Shown here one piece after another: positions 45,048 through 52,795 of a stretch of 64,000 nucleotides of DNA. Each line of letters starts with the position of its first letter. Position 1 is the stretch's first letter. The DNA is from an uncultured Lachnospiraceae bacterium. Its GTDB lineage: Bacteria; Bacillota; Clostridia; Lachnospirales; Lachnospiraceae. A program made the translations under genes and the position numbers. The notes under the pieces were generated by a model. That model searched no databases. It was not told where the DNA came from and saw nothing but the letters and a program-made list of their open reading frames with translations. Location: assembly GCA_910584845.1 (NCBI GenBank), contig CAJUDH010000008.1, positions 86,959 to 150,958 of the forward strand, written 5' to 3'.

Positions 45048-46942
45048 ACCAGGAAGAAAAGCTGAAAAGTTTGAAAGCCCGCTATGGACGGAAAAGCGAT
45101 TTTGCAGGGGCCGGGAAGGGGCATCCGGGCCCGGGGGGGCCCTGGTCCGGGGGTCCGGGGCGCAAGAAACGGTTTTCCGGAGGCGGGCGCCCAAAGGATG
45201 GCATGGGGACGGTCCGGCGTTTATTGGGGTATTTAAGGGGGGACACGCCGAAACTGTTCCTTGCCTTCGTGTGCATTGTACTAAATACCGTGGGGACGCT
45301 TTTGGGCGCTTATATGCTGCGGCCGATTATCAACACTTATATCGTACCCACAGACGGAAGCCGGGGGGATGCGGCCGGGCTGGCCCGGGCGTTGGGGGCG
45401 ATGGCTTTGGTATACCTGGTAGGCGTGGGGGCCAACTACCTCCAGGCCAGGATTATGCTGAACGTGGCCCAGTCGGCGCTTCGGAAAATCCGCAACGACC
45501 TGTTTGGGAAAATGCAAAGTTTCCCCGTAGGTTTTTACGATACCAACAGCAACGGTGACCTAATGAGCCGGTTTACCAATGACGTGGACACGATAGGGAT
45601 GATGTTAAGCAATACCCTGGTGCAGCTTTTTGCCGGCGCGTTTAGTATTATAGGGACTTTGTTTTTGATGGTTTATACAAATATCTGGCTGACGCTGGTG
45701 ACTTTGGCCATGATTCCGGTGATGATGAAGGCAGGCGGGGCGGTTGCAAAGCAAAGCCGCCGGCATTTTTCCGCCCAGCAGGCCTCCTTGGGCGCGCTTA
45801 ACGGCTATATTGAAGAAGTGATCACCGGGCAAAAGGTGGTGAAGGTATTTTGCCATGAGGAAGTGGCCCAGAAGGAATTTGACCTGCTCAACCGGGAACT
45901 GCAAAACGACCAGATACGGGCCCAGTTTTTTGGAGGGATAATGGGGCCGGTTATGGGGAATTTAAGCCAGGTCAATTATTCCCTGACAGCGTGCATCGGG
46001 GGCTTGTTGTGTATTTTCCGCAATTTTGACGTGGGGGGGCTGACGGTGTTTTTGAATTTTTCCCGTCAGTTCAGCCGCCCTATCAATGAGATTTCGATGC
46101 AGGTCAGCAATGTATTTTCCGCTTTGGCCGGGGCCGAGAGGGTGTTTGCCACTATGGACGAGGCGCCGGAGCCAAAAGACGATAAAGACGCGACGGAACT
46201 TGTGCCAATGAAGGGGCATGTGGCCCTTGACCACGTGACGTTTGGGTATAGCCCGGAAAAAGTGATTTTAAAAGATGTGAGCCTTTATGCCAAGCCGGGG
46301 CAGAAAATAGCCTTCGTAGGCTCCACCGGCGCAGGGAAGACTACCATTACCAATTTAATCAACCGTTTTTACGATATTCAGGGCGGTTCCATTACCATAG
46401 ACGGGGTGGATATCCGCCATATCAAAAGGAACAGCCTGCGCCGGAATATTGCCATGGTGCTCCAGGATACCCACCTGTTTACGGGTACGGTAATGGAGAA
46501 TATCCGTTACGGGCGGCTGGACGCTACGGATGATGAGGTGGTCCAGGCGGCAAAGACGGCGTCTGCCCATTCTTTTATCAACCGCCTGCCTAAGGGCTAC
46601 CAGACTATGCTGGAGGGGGACGGGGCCAACCTTAGCCAGGGCCAGCGGCAGCTTTTGAACATTGCCCGGGCTGCCATTTCCAAAGCTCCGATTTTGATCC
46701 TGGACGAGGCCACCAGCTCCGTGGATACGCGGACAGAGAAACATATTGAACATGGTATGGACCGCCTGATGGCAGACCGGACTACGCTGGTGATCGCCCA
46801 TCGCCTGTCTACGGTGCGCAATGCCAACGCTATTATGGTCTTAGAGCAGGGGGAAATCATAGAAAGGGGAGACCATGAAGATCTGCTGGCCCAGAAAGGG
46901 CGGTATTATGAACTGTATACAGGGCTAAGGGAGTTGGAGTAA
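45044..46942 (+). CDS. ABC exporter half-transporter with canonical ATPase site
   Basis: 632 residues: a Gly/Pro/Arg-rich cytosolic N-terminal extension of about 50 residues, six membrane helices, ATPase with Walker A GSTGAGKT, signature NLSQGQRQL and Walker B ILILDEATSSVD. Pairs with the previous gene as a heterodimeric drug or lipid exporter under MarR control. Confidence 0.94.
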   Translation: MNQEEKLKSLKARYGRKSDFAGAGKGHPGPGGPWSGGPGRKKRFSGGGRPKDGMGTVRRLLGYLRGDTPKLFLAFVCIVLNTVGTLLGAYMLRPIINTYIVPTDGSRGDAAGLARALGAMALVYLVGVGANYLQARIMLNVAQSALRKIRNDLFGKMQSFPVGFYDTNSNGDLMSRFTNDVDTIGMMLSNTLVQLFAGAFSIIGTLFLMVYTNIWLTLVTLAMIPVMMKAGGAVAKQSRRHFSAQQASLGALNGYIEEVITGQKVVKVFCHEEVAQKEFDLLNRELQNDQIRAQFFGGIMGPVMGNLSQVNYSLTACIGGLLCIFRNFDVGGLTVFLNFSRQFSRPINEISMQVSNVFSALAGAERVFATMDEAPEPKDDKDATELVPMKGHVALDHVTFGYSPEKVILKDVSLYAKPGQKIAFVGSTGAGKTTITNLINRFYDIQGGSITIDGVDIRHIKRNSLRRNIAMVLQDTHLFTGTVMENIRYGRLDATDDEVVQAAKTASAHSFINRLPKGYQTMLEGDGANLSQGQRQLLNIARAAISKAPILILDEATSSVDTRTEKHIEHGMDRLMADRTTLVIAHRLSTVRNANAIMVLEQGEIIERGDHEDLLAQKGRYYELYTGLRELE

Positions 46943-46985
46943 AACGGCAGAAAACAGCCGGAAACAACCTTGGCAAAAGCTTTTG

Positions 46986-47012
46986 GCGGCTGCCCCGTTA
47001 TGGGGCAGCCGC
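46986..47012. terminator. Terminator between convergent genes
   Basis: Perfect 11-bp stem GCGGCTGCCCC / GGGGCAGCCGC, five-base loop; no long T-run on either strand. Confidence 0.65.
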
Positions 47013-47035
47013 TTGCCCGTACAGCCGGCTTAAAA

Positions 47036-47905
47036 TCAAACCTTATCCGGCCGGGTATAGGCCCTTGCCGTTTCAGGCTTTAACAGTGGCACGCTTTCCG
47101 GTAAAGCGGAAAAGTTTTGCTGTAATAGCCCCTGTGCTTTTTCAGTGATTTCCGGCAATGCTTCCGGGTCGTCCAGGACTCCTGCGGCGGCCAGGGCGTT
47201 GAGGGTACCCCAGTGGACGTGGATGGCGGCAAGCCAATAGGATGTTTGTACGCCTGAGAGGCTTAGCTGGGACAAGATGTCTGAAAGGGCGTATGTACTT
47301 TGGGATTGGCGGTAATGGGCTATAAGCTGGAACATTTTGCAGAAAATCCACAGGGATTGCATATTTTGGCCGTCTTCCTGTATCCAGCCGTATAGGTTTT
47401 CAAAAATCGCCCGGGAGTGGCCGGCGTTTGGTGGCGGTAAGGCAGGCCCGCAAGGGGCGTAATTGATTTTGGCGGCCTCCTGGCAGGGGGCTTTTGCCTC
47501 TTCTTTGGCTTTGGAACCATAATCTACGAAAAGGGCCAGCTTTTTTTGGATGCCTTCCAGCTGTTTTAATTGGCCGTCCATAACGGTTTCTTGCCATGCG
47601 CCGGTGGCTTTGGCTTTTTTTGTGGCCTTTTTTAGCCGGTTGGCAGCCGACAGGATTTTATGCTGGGTTTGTACTTTGCCTTTTTCACTGGAAATGCTTA
47701 CCCAAATGGCGACGATGGATAAAACGGTAGAAGCTACGGTGCCGGCAAAGGCAAATTGGGAAACAAAGGTTTCGTGGTTGTAGGCAGATAAAATTACGCA
47801 GGCCAAAGAAATGCCCAACACGATGCCGCAGATGTATTTTGCGTGTAGATTTTTCTTTTCCTGCTTTGCCTGGATTTTTTTCTTGGCTTTTTTGATTTTT
47901 CCCAT
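47036..47905 (-). CDS. Uncharacterised membrane protein
   Basis: 289 residues behind GAGGAG. Very lysine-rich N-terminus (about 20 residues), two adjacent hydrophobic segments (about 24-45 and 50-70: YICGIVLGISLACVIL and FAGTVASTVLSIVAIW), then about 215 cytosolic residues, partly coiled coil, with LYGWIQEDGQNMQSLWIF and later helical text. I do not recognise the family. It converges with the ABC operon and is divergent from the adhesin leader. Confidence 0.7.
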   Translation of the reverse strand: MGKIKKAKKKIQAKQEKKNLHAKYICGIVLGISLACVILSAYNHETFVSQFAFAGTVASTVLSIVAIWVSISSEKGKVQTQHKILSAANRLKKATKKAKATGAWQETVMDGQLKQLEGIQKKLALFVDYGSKAKEEAKAPCQEAAKINYAPCGPALPPPNAGHSRAIFENLYGWIQEDGQNMQSLWIFCKMFQLIAHYRQSQSTYALSDILSQLSLSGVQTSYWLAAIHVHWGTLNALAAAGVLDDPEALPEITEKAQGLLQQNFSALPESVPLLKPETARAYTRPDKV

Positions 47906-48264
47906 AGTATCTCCTCACTGGATTTTTCCTTTTATTAACAGTAGCGGGTTAATTGGATCAATGCTACTATTATATAATGGGAATTTGGGTATTGCAAGGA
48001 TAAAGGGTGCTGACTTTACCGTTGCATGGGTAAAAGGCAGCTACGGGCCGTTTTTGGCGGTTGTGGGCGTTACTTTCTATTCAGATATGCCATTAGGCCT
48101 TTCATATGATTTTGCCGGCATTTCAGGAATAAGAATTTCAGGCATAAGAAAGAAAAAAGGAAATATTTTTATGTCCATATCTTGTATAAAGGGGAAAAGT
48201 GCCGATATAGACCATATAAATATAAAAAATATATAAATAAAAGAAACTAACTATAAAAAAAGAT

Positions 48265-48293
48265 TGAAAAATTATAATTTTTTCCTTATACTT
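48265..48293 (+). promoter_or_regulatory. Promoter of the adhesin leader
   Basis: TTGAAA, 17-base spacer, TATACT, about 240 bases upstream of the first c-di-GMP aptamer, giving a leader of over 500 bases. Confidence 0.65.
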
Positions 48294-48299
48294 AAATTA

Positions 48300-48532
48300 A
48301 ACCCGAAAAACAGAAAAAAGATGCTTTACGTGATCGCTATGCCTCGTTTAACTACCTTTTTAATGGTTAGGCGGATCATATAAAATCAATTTTTATTTTT
48401 AGAAAGGGGGATGCGTATGAAGGGAAGAAGCTGCGCAGTGAGGCCGGGTCCGCCGGGCGGATAAAGTTTCCCTGTTTTGCCGGAAGGGTTGGCAGGGATA
48501 GGACGGTTCCATAAATTTTAGTGTATTTTTTT
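48300..48532 (+). other. Structured leader segment before the riboswitches
   Basis: Holds a nested dyad (TGATC, GCCT, AAC pairing with GTT, AGGC, GATCA; about 48330-48379), a T-rich tract, and a tiny reading frame of 15 codons (ATG 48417 to TAA 48464) six bases after AGAAAGGGGG. No larger gene seen. A run of seven T's at 48526-48532 comes just before the first aptamer. Confidence 0.4.
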
Positions 48533-48600
48533 GGCAAACCGCCGGAAACGGCGGGGCGCAAAGCCAGGGGGCTAAGGCGCGTCCGCGCTATGCCGGCCCG
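48533..48600 (+). ncRNA. Cyclic-di-GMP-I riboswitch aptamer, copy 1 (GEMM)
   Basis: GGCAAACC, a perfect 6-bp stem CCGCCG/CGGCGG closed by the GAAA tetraloop, then GGCGCAAAGCC, GGGGGCTAAGG, and CTATGCC closing on the other side. These are the class I c-di-GMP aptamer elements in order (tetraloop stem, conserved CGCAAAGCC core, receptor stem). The core has GGCGC where copies 2 and 3 have GGACGC. Confidence 0.88.
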
Positions 48601-48615
48601 GTTGCTGATCAAAAA

Positions 48616-48684
48616 GGCAAACCACCGGAAACGATGGGACGCAAAGCCAGGGGGCTAAGGCGCTTTTACGCTATGCCAGCCGGC
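48616..48684 (+). ncRNA. Cyclic-di-GMP-I riboswitch aptamer, copy 2 (GEMM)
   Basis: GGCAAACC, GAAA-capped stem (one C-A mismatch), GGGACGCAAAGCC identical to the classical core, GGGGGCTAAGG and CGCTATGCCAGCC. About 83 bases after copy 1, separated by a 15-base linker. Confidence 0.92.
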
Positions 48685-48696
48685 TGCTGATTGTTT

Positions 48697-48766
48697 CAGC
48701 AAACCGTTGGAAACAGCGGGACGCAAAGCTATGGGGGCTAAGGTGCTTCGGCGCTATGCCAGCCCA
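48697..48766 (+). ncRNA. Cyclic-di-GMP-I riboswitch aptamer, copy 3 (GEMM)
   Basis: CAGCAAACC, GTTG-GAAA-CAGC stem, GGGACGCAAAGC (then T instead of C), GGGGGCTAAGG, TTCG-capped second stem and GCTATGCCAGC. Ends 50 bases before the adhesin start. Downstream, CGGAT...ATCCG (48772-48789) and GCCG...CGGC can pair near AAAGGAAAGATAGG, the ribosome site, so control may be translational; no T-tract terminator is visible. Confidence 0.9.
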
Positions 48767-48816
48767 GCCGCCGGATACTTTGCATCCGATTCTACGGCAA
48801 AGAAAGGAAAGATAGG

Positions 48817-51800
48817 ATGAAATATTGGAAAAAACAGGGTAGGCGAGGTTTTGCTTGGTTCCTTGCTTTTGTAATGTGCCTAAGCATGCTTCAACATACC
48901 GTTTACACAGGAACCGCTTATGCTGCACAGGACAAGGAAGTTGAAGGCAGCGGCGCAGGAAGCGGAGAGGAAAGCGGCGGGGGCGGAAGCGCAAGCAGCG
49001 ATACCGGAGGCGAAAGCGGCGGGGGCGGAAGCGCAAGCAGCGATGCCGGAGGCGAAGGCGGCGGGGGCGGAAGCGCAAGCAGCGATGCCGGAGGCGAAAG
49101 CGGCGGGGGCGGAAGCGCAAGCAGCGATACCGGAGGCGAAGGCAGCGGGGGCGGAAGCGCAAGCAGCGATGCCGGAGGCGAAGGCAGCGGCATTGGCAAC
49201 CCAGGCCAAGACGGCAGCGGCGACGACATAGACAAAGGCAATGCCGGTGGCAGCACTGCCGGATGGAGCGGGGAAACGCAAGACGGCACCCCGGTTACCG
49301 GTTCACAGACCACAACTGAGACAGAAACCAAGAATGAGGACGGTTCCGTCAATAAGGAGGCCAATACTACTTGGGAAGGTACCGGCACTACTGAAGATAA
49401 CGGAACGGTGGAGGTCAGCGGAAGCGAAACCAAAACCGAGACTACGGTCACCGACGACGAAGGCAGGGTGGTAGAGGAGTCCGGAACGGTTACGGGGAAT
49501 GAAACTACCACAATTACCACAGAAACCACGGAAACCAAGGTTGAGGAAGGCGACGGGGAGCATCTGGTAGGGGGGCCTGAGCAGGCTGGGACCGGCACCA
49601 AAGACACCGAAGGCAACAACGGTGAATTTACACAGACGGAAAACCCGGAAACCAATATTGACGAACGGGAAACCGGACGCGAAGAGATACCGCTGGATGT
49701 AGATGACTGGCAGACCGTTAAAACGGATGAAAACGGAAACATTACTACTGGCAGCTGCGAAAACGGGATTACCGTTACCATGAAGCCAGGGGGATCCGAC
49801 CAGGTTGACATTACGGTGGATACTTCCAAATTGCTGGGGGAGAATGGGCTTACCATACCAGAAAGGCCGGAAAATGCCCAGGATTATACGGAAAACGGGG
49901 AAACCGGCTACCAGACGATAGTGGTTGACGAAGAGGGCGGAAAAGAGACAAAAACTATTGTAATTGAAATCAAAGATGCGTCTGGCAAAGTGATCGGGTA
50001 TCAAACCAAAACCATTGTGACCATCAAGGAAACAGTTAAAGTAGATGGCCCTGTAACGGAAGCCACGGGACAGGATCCGGAGAATCCGGAACCGGTGCGG
50101 GATGAGGCGAATGTTGAAACCCGTGTGGAAATCAGCCTTCCGGAAAAGCCGCAGGCAAGTGAAACCATTGACGAAATTACCGGAAAGAAAACTACGGTTA
50201 CGGTGGAAGACCTTTATGACGTTGACGATCAAGGGAACATAGTTAAGGACGAAAGCGGGAATCCGGTGGTGGTGGGTTATTTGACCACGACGGTTGTGGC
50301 CGGCGCCGACGGCGTACAGGTTTCCAGCAGCAAGACGTCCGTATGGGGCGCCAAGACTACGGTTATCACCCCGCTGGTTACCACAACCACAGAGGACCAG
50401 ACCGTGACTACTACCAGCACCATTTTAGTCACCAAAGCCACGACGGTAAACGGGCAGTATATTGAAATGGCCGATATGGCTGGCGGCATCCATTGCGGCG
50501 TTTGGGGGCAGATGGGGGCCGTCCAGGAAGGGGATGGCCACGGAAAGGAAGAAACAAACAATTTCACCCCTACAGTTACAGAGCCTGCCGTGGGCAAAAC
50601 GGACACCAGTACGGATTTATACCACCGCGCAGATGCAACATACCAGATTTATAAAGTAACGGCAGACAGCCTCAATGTGCGCCCCGGGGCCGGTTCTGAT
50701 TCCGGCAGCCCTGTGAGGGCTTTAAAAAAGGATGATATTGTCATTGTAGTGGAAACGAAAGCTGTAAATGGGGCGACATGGGGCAGGATCGGGACTGGCG
50801 AGTGGATTAGCCTGGGCTATGTAGGTACGCCGCCTGCTGGCACCAAGCCAAAAGCAGATCAGGGCCAGTTCCTGTACTTGGGTGAATACGGGCTGGAAAG
50901 CGCAATCCGGGTTAACGGTGAAGGGTCTACCACCGGCACCTGGCAACCCCACCAGTTTAAAATTTATGATTCCCAAGGCAACGCATACTATGTGTACTGC
51001 GCAGATTTTGAAGTCAGCCCGGTCAAAGGTACGGACTACGGAAAAACCGACGTCATGGATGCCGATTACTGGGTGAAAGGCGACGGCGCTGCCAATACTG
51101 AAATTGCCAAGCATATTGAAACCATTGCGTTAAACGGCTATTGGGGCACGGGGACAGGGGCCGGCAGTTTAAATGCCGTTAAAGAGATGATGAAAAAAGC
51201 AATTGACGAAGGAAAGATAGGCGGCATTCAAAAAAGTGATGTAGACCGGCTTTTAACCGACGGCATGGCGCTGACTGCGACCCAGGCAGCTATTTGGAGT
51301 TACGCTACCAGCGGAGGAAAAATCAATACCAAGAATCCATTTGGTAAATATAACAGCGATGGGGCAATGGTACAAAACGGATTTACCGAAAAAGAAAAAG
51401 AGGTAGCCATGGCCCTGTACCATTATCTGCGTGGCTTGGAACGCAGCAATGAGGAACGGTCGAAAGAAGAAGAAATCAATGAAAAAAACATCACCCAAAC
51501 CAGTATCACCGTAAAATCTTTAGCAACCGGGGAAGACGGTAAGCCCATTGTAAACGACAATACGGATCCCCATAATACGGCTTACAGCTACAATACAGAT
51601 GTATCTTTCATCCTGGATGTGGAACCCAGCCAGATTAATGACGACCTGATTGTCCGGGTGCTGGATTCTAATACCGGTAAGGTTATCGCAACCAGGCGGC
51701 TGGCCGGCGACGACAGCAAGACCAATTATGGTAAAATAGTTGGCAATAACGGTAATTATACCATTGAAAACCTGGTATTGGCCGAGGGAGTAAAAATCAC

Positions 51801-52548
51801 CTTAAACCTAAACGGTATCCAGACCATGGATAAGAGCGCATACTTGATTACGGCCAAAGGGGCCGGCGGTTTTGACAGCAGTTTGTCGCAAACTTTTATC
51901 AGCGCAGATATAAAAACCCGGCAGGTAAACCTTAACGTAGATTTAACCTTCAACGTCAGGGAACCTTCTGCCGAGCTGGTAAAAACAGAGGCGAAGAAAG
52001 AGGAAACCAGGACGGATACCCATGAGGATTACCAATATCAGAAGGTTACCAAAGAAAAAGTGGATAAGGAAATCGTAGTTACGGCGACTGCCACGGTAAA
52101 AACAGAAAGAAACTGGCAGGATAGCTGGAAGCAGGAATATACCTATAGGGACGAAGAAAATGAGGATCCTGAGGATCCGGAGACCCCGGAAACCCCAGAG
52201 GCCCCGGAAACTCCAGAGGCCCCGGAGGCCCCGGAAACCCCGGCTTCTCCTGGCAGGCCTGGTTCTGGCGGCGGTTCCGGCGGCGGTTTGCGCCCGACAG
52301 TGCCAAATACGATACCAGATGGAATCGTCCCCTTAGCCAATTTCCCCAATGAGGGGGCCCCAACAATGGCTATCCCGGATGGGGAAGTCCCGCTGGCAAG
52401 CATCCCGGATGAAGAAGTCCCATTGGCGGCTATCCCTGCCACTGGAGACATATCGGCATGGTGGTATGCGTTGACCCTGATTTGCGCAGGGGGTTTGCTG
52501 GGGTTAGGGGTAAACGGCAAAAAGCGTAAAAAATCTCAGAAGGGCTAA
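48817..52548 (+). CDS. Giant wall-anchored adhesin with thioester domain, SH3b domain and IPATG sorting signal
   Basis: 1243 residues. Signal peptide (FAWFLAFVMCLSML) ending near AYAAQ; a Gly/Ser/Glu-rich stalk with five 14-residue repeats (52-121); a Thr/Glu/Val-rich repetitive region to about 590; a bacterial SH3 domain (about 605-675: ADSLNVRPGAG); a thioester domain of the TQXA kind whose Cys728 (VYCADF) and Gln823 (TATQAAIW) are placed to form the internal thioester that reacts covalently with host or surface amines; a beta-rich domain to about 1060; a PE/PET repeat spacer; then IPATG (1206-1210), a membrane span and KKRKKSQKG tail. Sortase at 54703 is the probable anchor enzyme. Expression is under three c-di-GMP aptamers. 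Confidence 0.9.
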   Translation: MKYWKKQGRRGFAWFLAFVMCLSMLQHTVYTGTAYAAQDKEVEGSGAGSGEESGGGGSASSDTGGESGGGGSASSDAGGEGGGGGSASSDAGGESGGGGSASSDTGGEGSGGGSASSDAGGEGSGIGNPGQDGSGDDIDKGNAGGSTAGWSGETQDGTPVTGSQTTTETETKNEDGSVNKEANTTWEGTGTTEDNGTVEVSGSETKTETTVTDDEGRVVEESGTVTGNETTTITTETTETKVEEGDGEHLVGGPEQAGTGTKDTEGNNGEFTQTENPETNIDERETGREEIPLDVDDWQTVKTDENGNITTGSCENGITVTMKPGGSDQVDITVDTSKLLGENGLTIPERPENAQDYTENGETGYQTIVVDEEGGKETKTIVIEIKDASGKVIGYQTKTIVTIKETVKVDGPVTEATGQDPENPEPVRDEANVETRVEISLPEKPQASETIDEITGKKTTVTVEDLYDVDDQGNIVKDESGNPVVVGYLTTTVVAGADGVQVSSSKTSVWGAKTTVITPLVTTTTEDQTVTTTSTILVTKATTVNGQYIEMADMAGGIHCGVWGQMGAVQEGDGHGKEETNNFTPTVTEPAVGKTDTSTDLYHRADATYQIYKVTADSLNVRPGAGSDSGSPVRALKKDDIVIVVETKAVNGATWGRIGTGEWISLGYVGTPPAGTKPKADQGQFLYLGEYGLESAIRVNGEGSTTGTWQPHQFKIYDSQGNAYYVYCADFEVSPVKGTDYGKTDVMDADYWVKGDGAANTEIAKHIETIALNGYWGTGTGAGSLNAVKEMMKKAIDEGKIGGIQKSDVDRLLTDGMALTATQAAIWSYATSGGKINTKNPFGKYNSDGAMVQNGFTEKEKEVAMALYHYLRGLERSNEERSKEEEINEKNITQTSITVKSLATGEDGKPIVNDNTDPHNTAYSYNTDVSFILDVEPSQINDDLIVRVLDSNTGKVIATRRLAGDDSKTNYGKIVGNNGNYTIENLVLAEGVKITLNLNGIQTMDKSAYLITAKGAGGFDSSLSQTFISADIKTRQVNLNVDLTFNVREPSAELVKTEAKKEETRTDTHEDYQYQKVTKEKVDKEIVVTATATVKTERNWQDSWKQEYTYRDEENEDPEDPETPETPEAPETPEAPEAPETPASPGRPGSGGGSGGGLRPTVPNTIPDGIVPLANFPNEGAPTMAIPDGEVPLASIPDEEVPLAAIPATGDISAWWYALTLICAGGLLGLGVNGKKRKKSQKG
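48970..49179 (+). repeat. Five 42-bp tandem repeats in the adhesin stalk
   Basis: Each unit encodes E(S/G)GGGGSASSD(T/A)GG. Units are nearly identical and a multiple of three, so copy-number change would alter stalk length in frame. Confidence 0.9.
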
Positions 52549-52607
52549 ACCGACGGATGCGGGAAGCGGCATCATAGGCATTTATTTTCCCGTTTCGAGG
52601 AAAGGCG

Positions 52608-52640
52608 GGCCGGAACCTGGTTACATGGGTTCCGGCCTTT
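52608..52640 (+). terminator. Terminator after the adhesin
   Basis: Perfect 10-bp stem GGCCGGAACC / GGTTCCGGCC followed by a T-rich tail. Confidence 0.85.
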
Positions 52641-52650
52641 TGCCCTTTTT

Positions 52651-52686
52651 TAGGAAATTGCGCCCTATAAAAAACCATCGGGGATG
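52651..52686. repeat. Second copy of the TAGGAAATTGCGCCC dispersed repeat
   Basis: Matches 6906-6947 as TAGGAAATTGCGCCC, then (G)ATAAA, AAAACCATC and GGGGATG, with short indels. A shorter match (TATAGGAAAGTG) is at about 57091. Confidence 0.6.
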
Positions 52687-52795
52687 AAGGCCTAGCGTAT
52701 AAGGGGGGCGGATTGTATCAGCAGGTATGACGTTGTAGAGACGCGCCAAGGGGTCCGGGCTGTGGACCATTTGGACGAGAAAAGGAGGGGGTACG

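Noticed and set aside
48970..49179. CRISPR-like array
   Set aside because: Repeats are contiguous coding units without unique spacers; no cas genes anywhere in the window.
48918..49856. 312-codon frame on the minus strand (and a 133-codon one at 48880-49281)
   Set aside because: Low-complexity Pro/Ser/Val mirror of the repetitive adhesin gene; no ribosome site.
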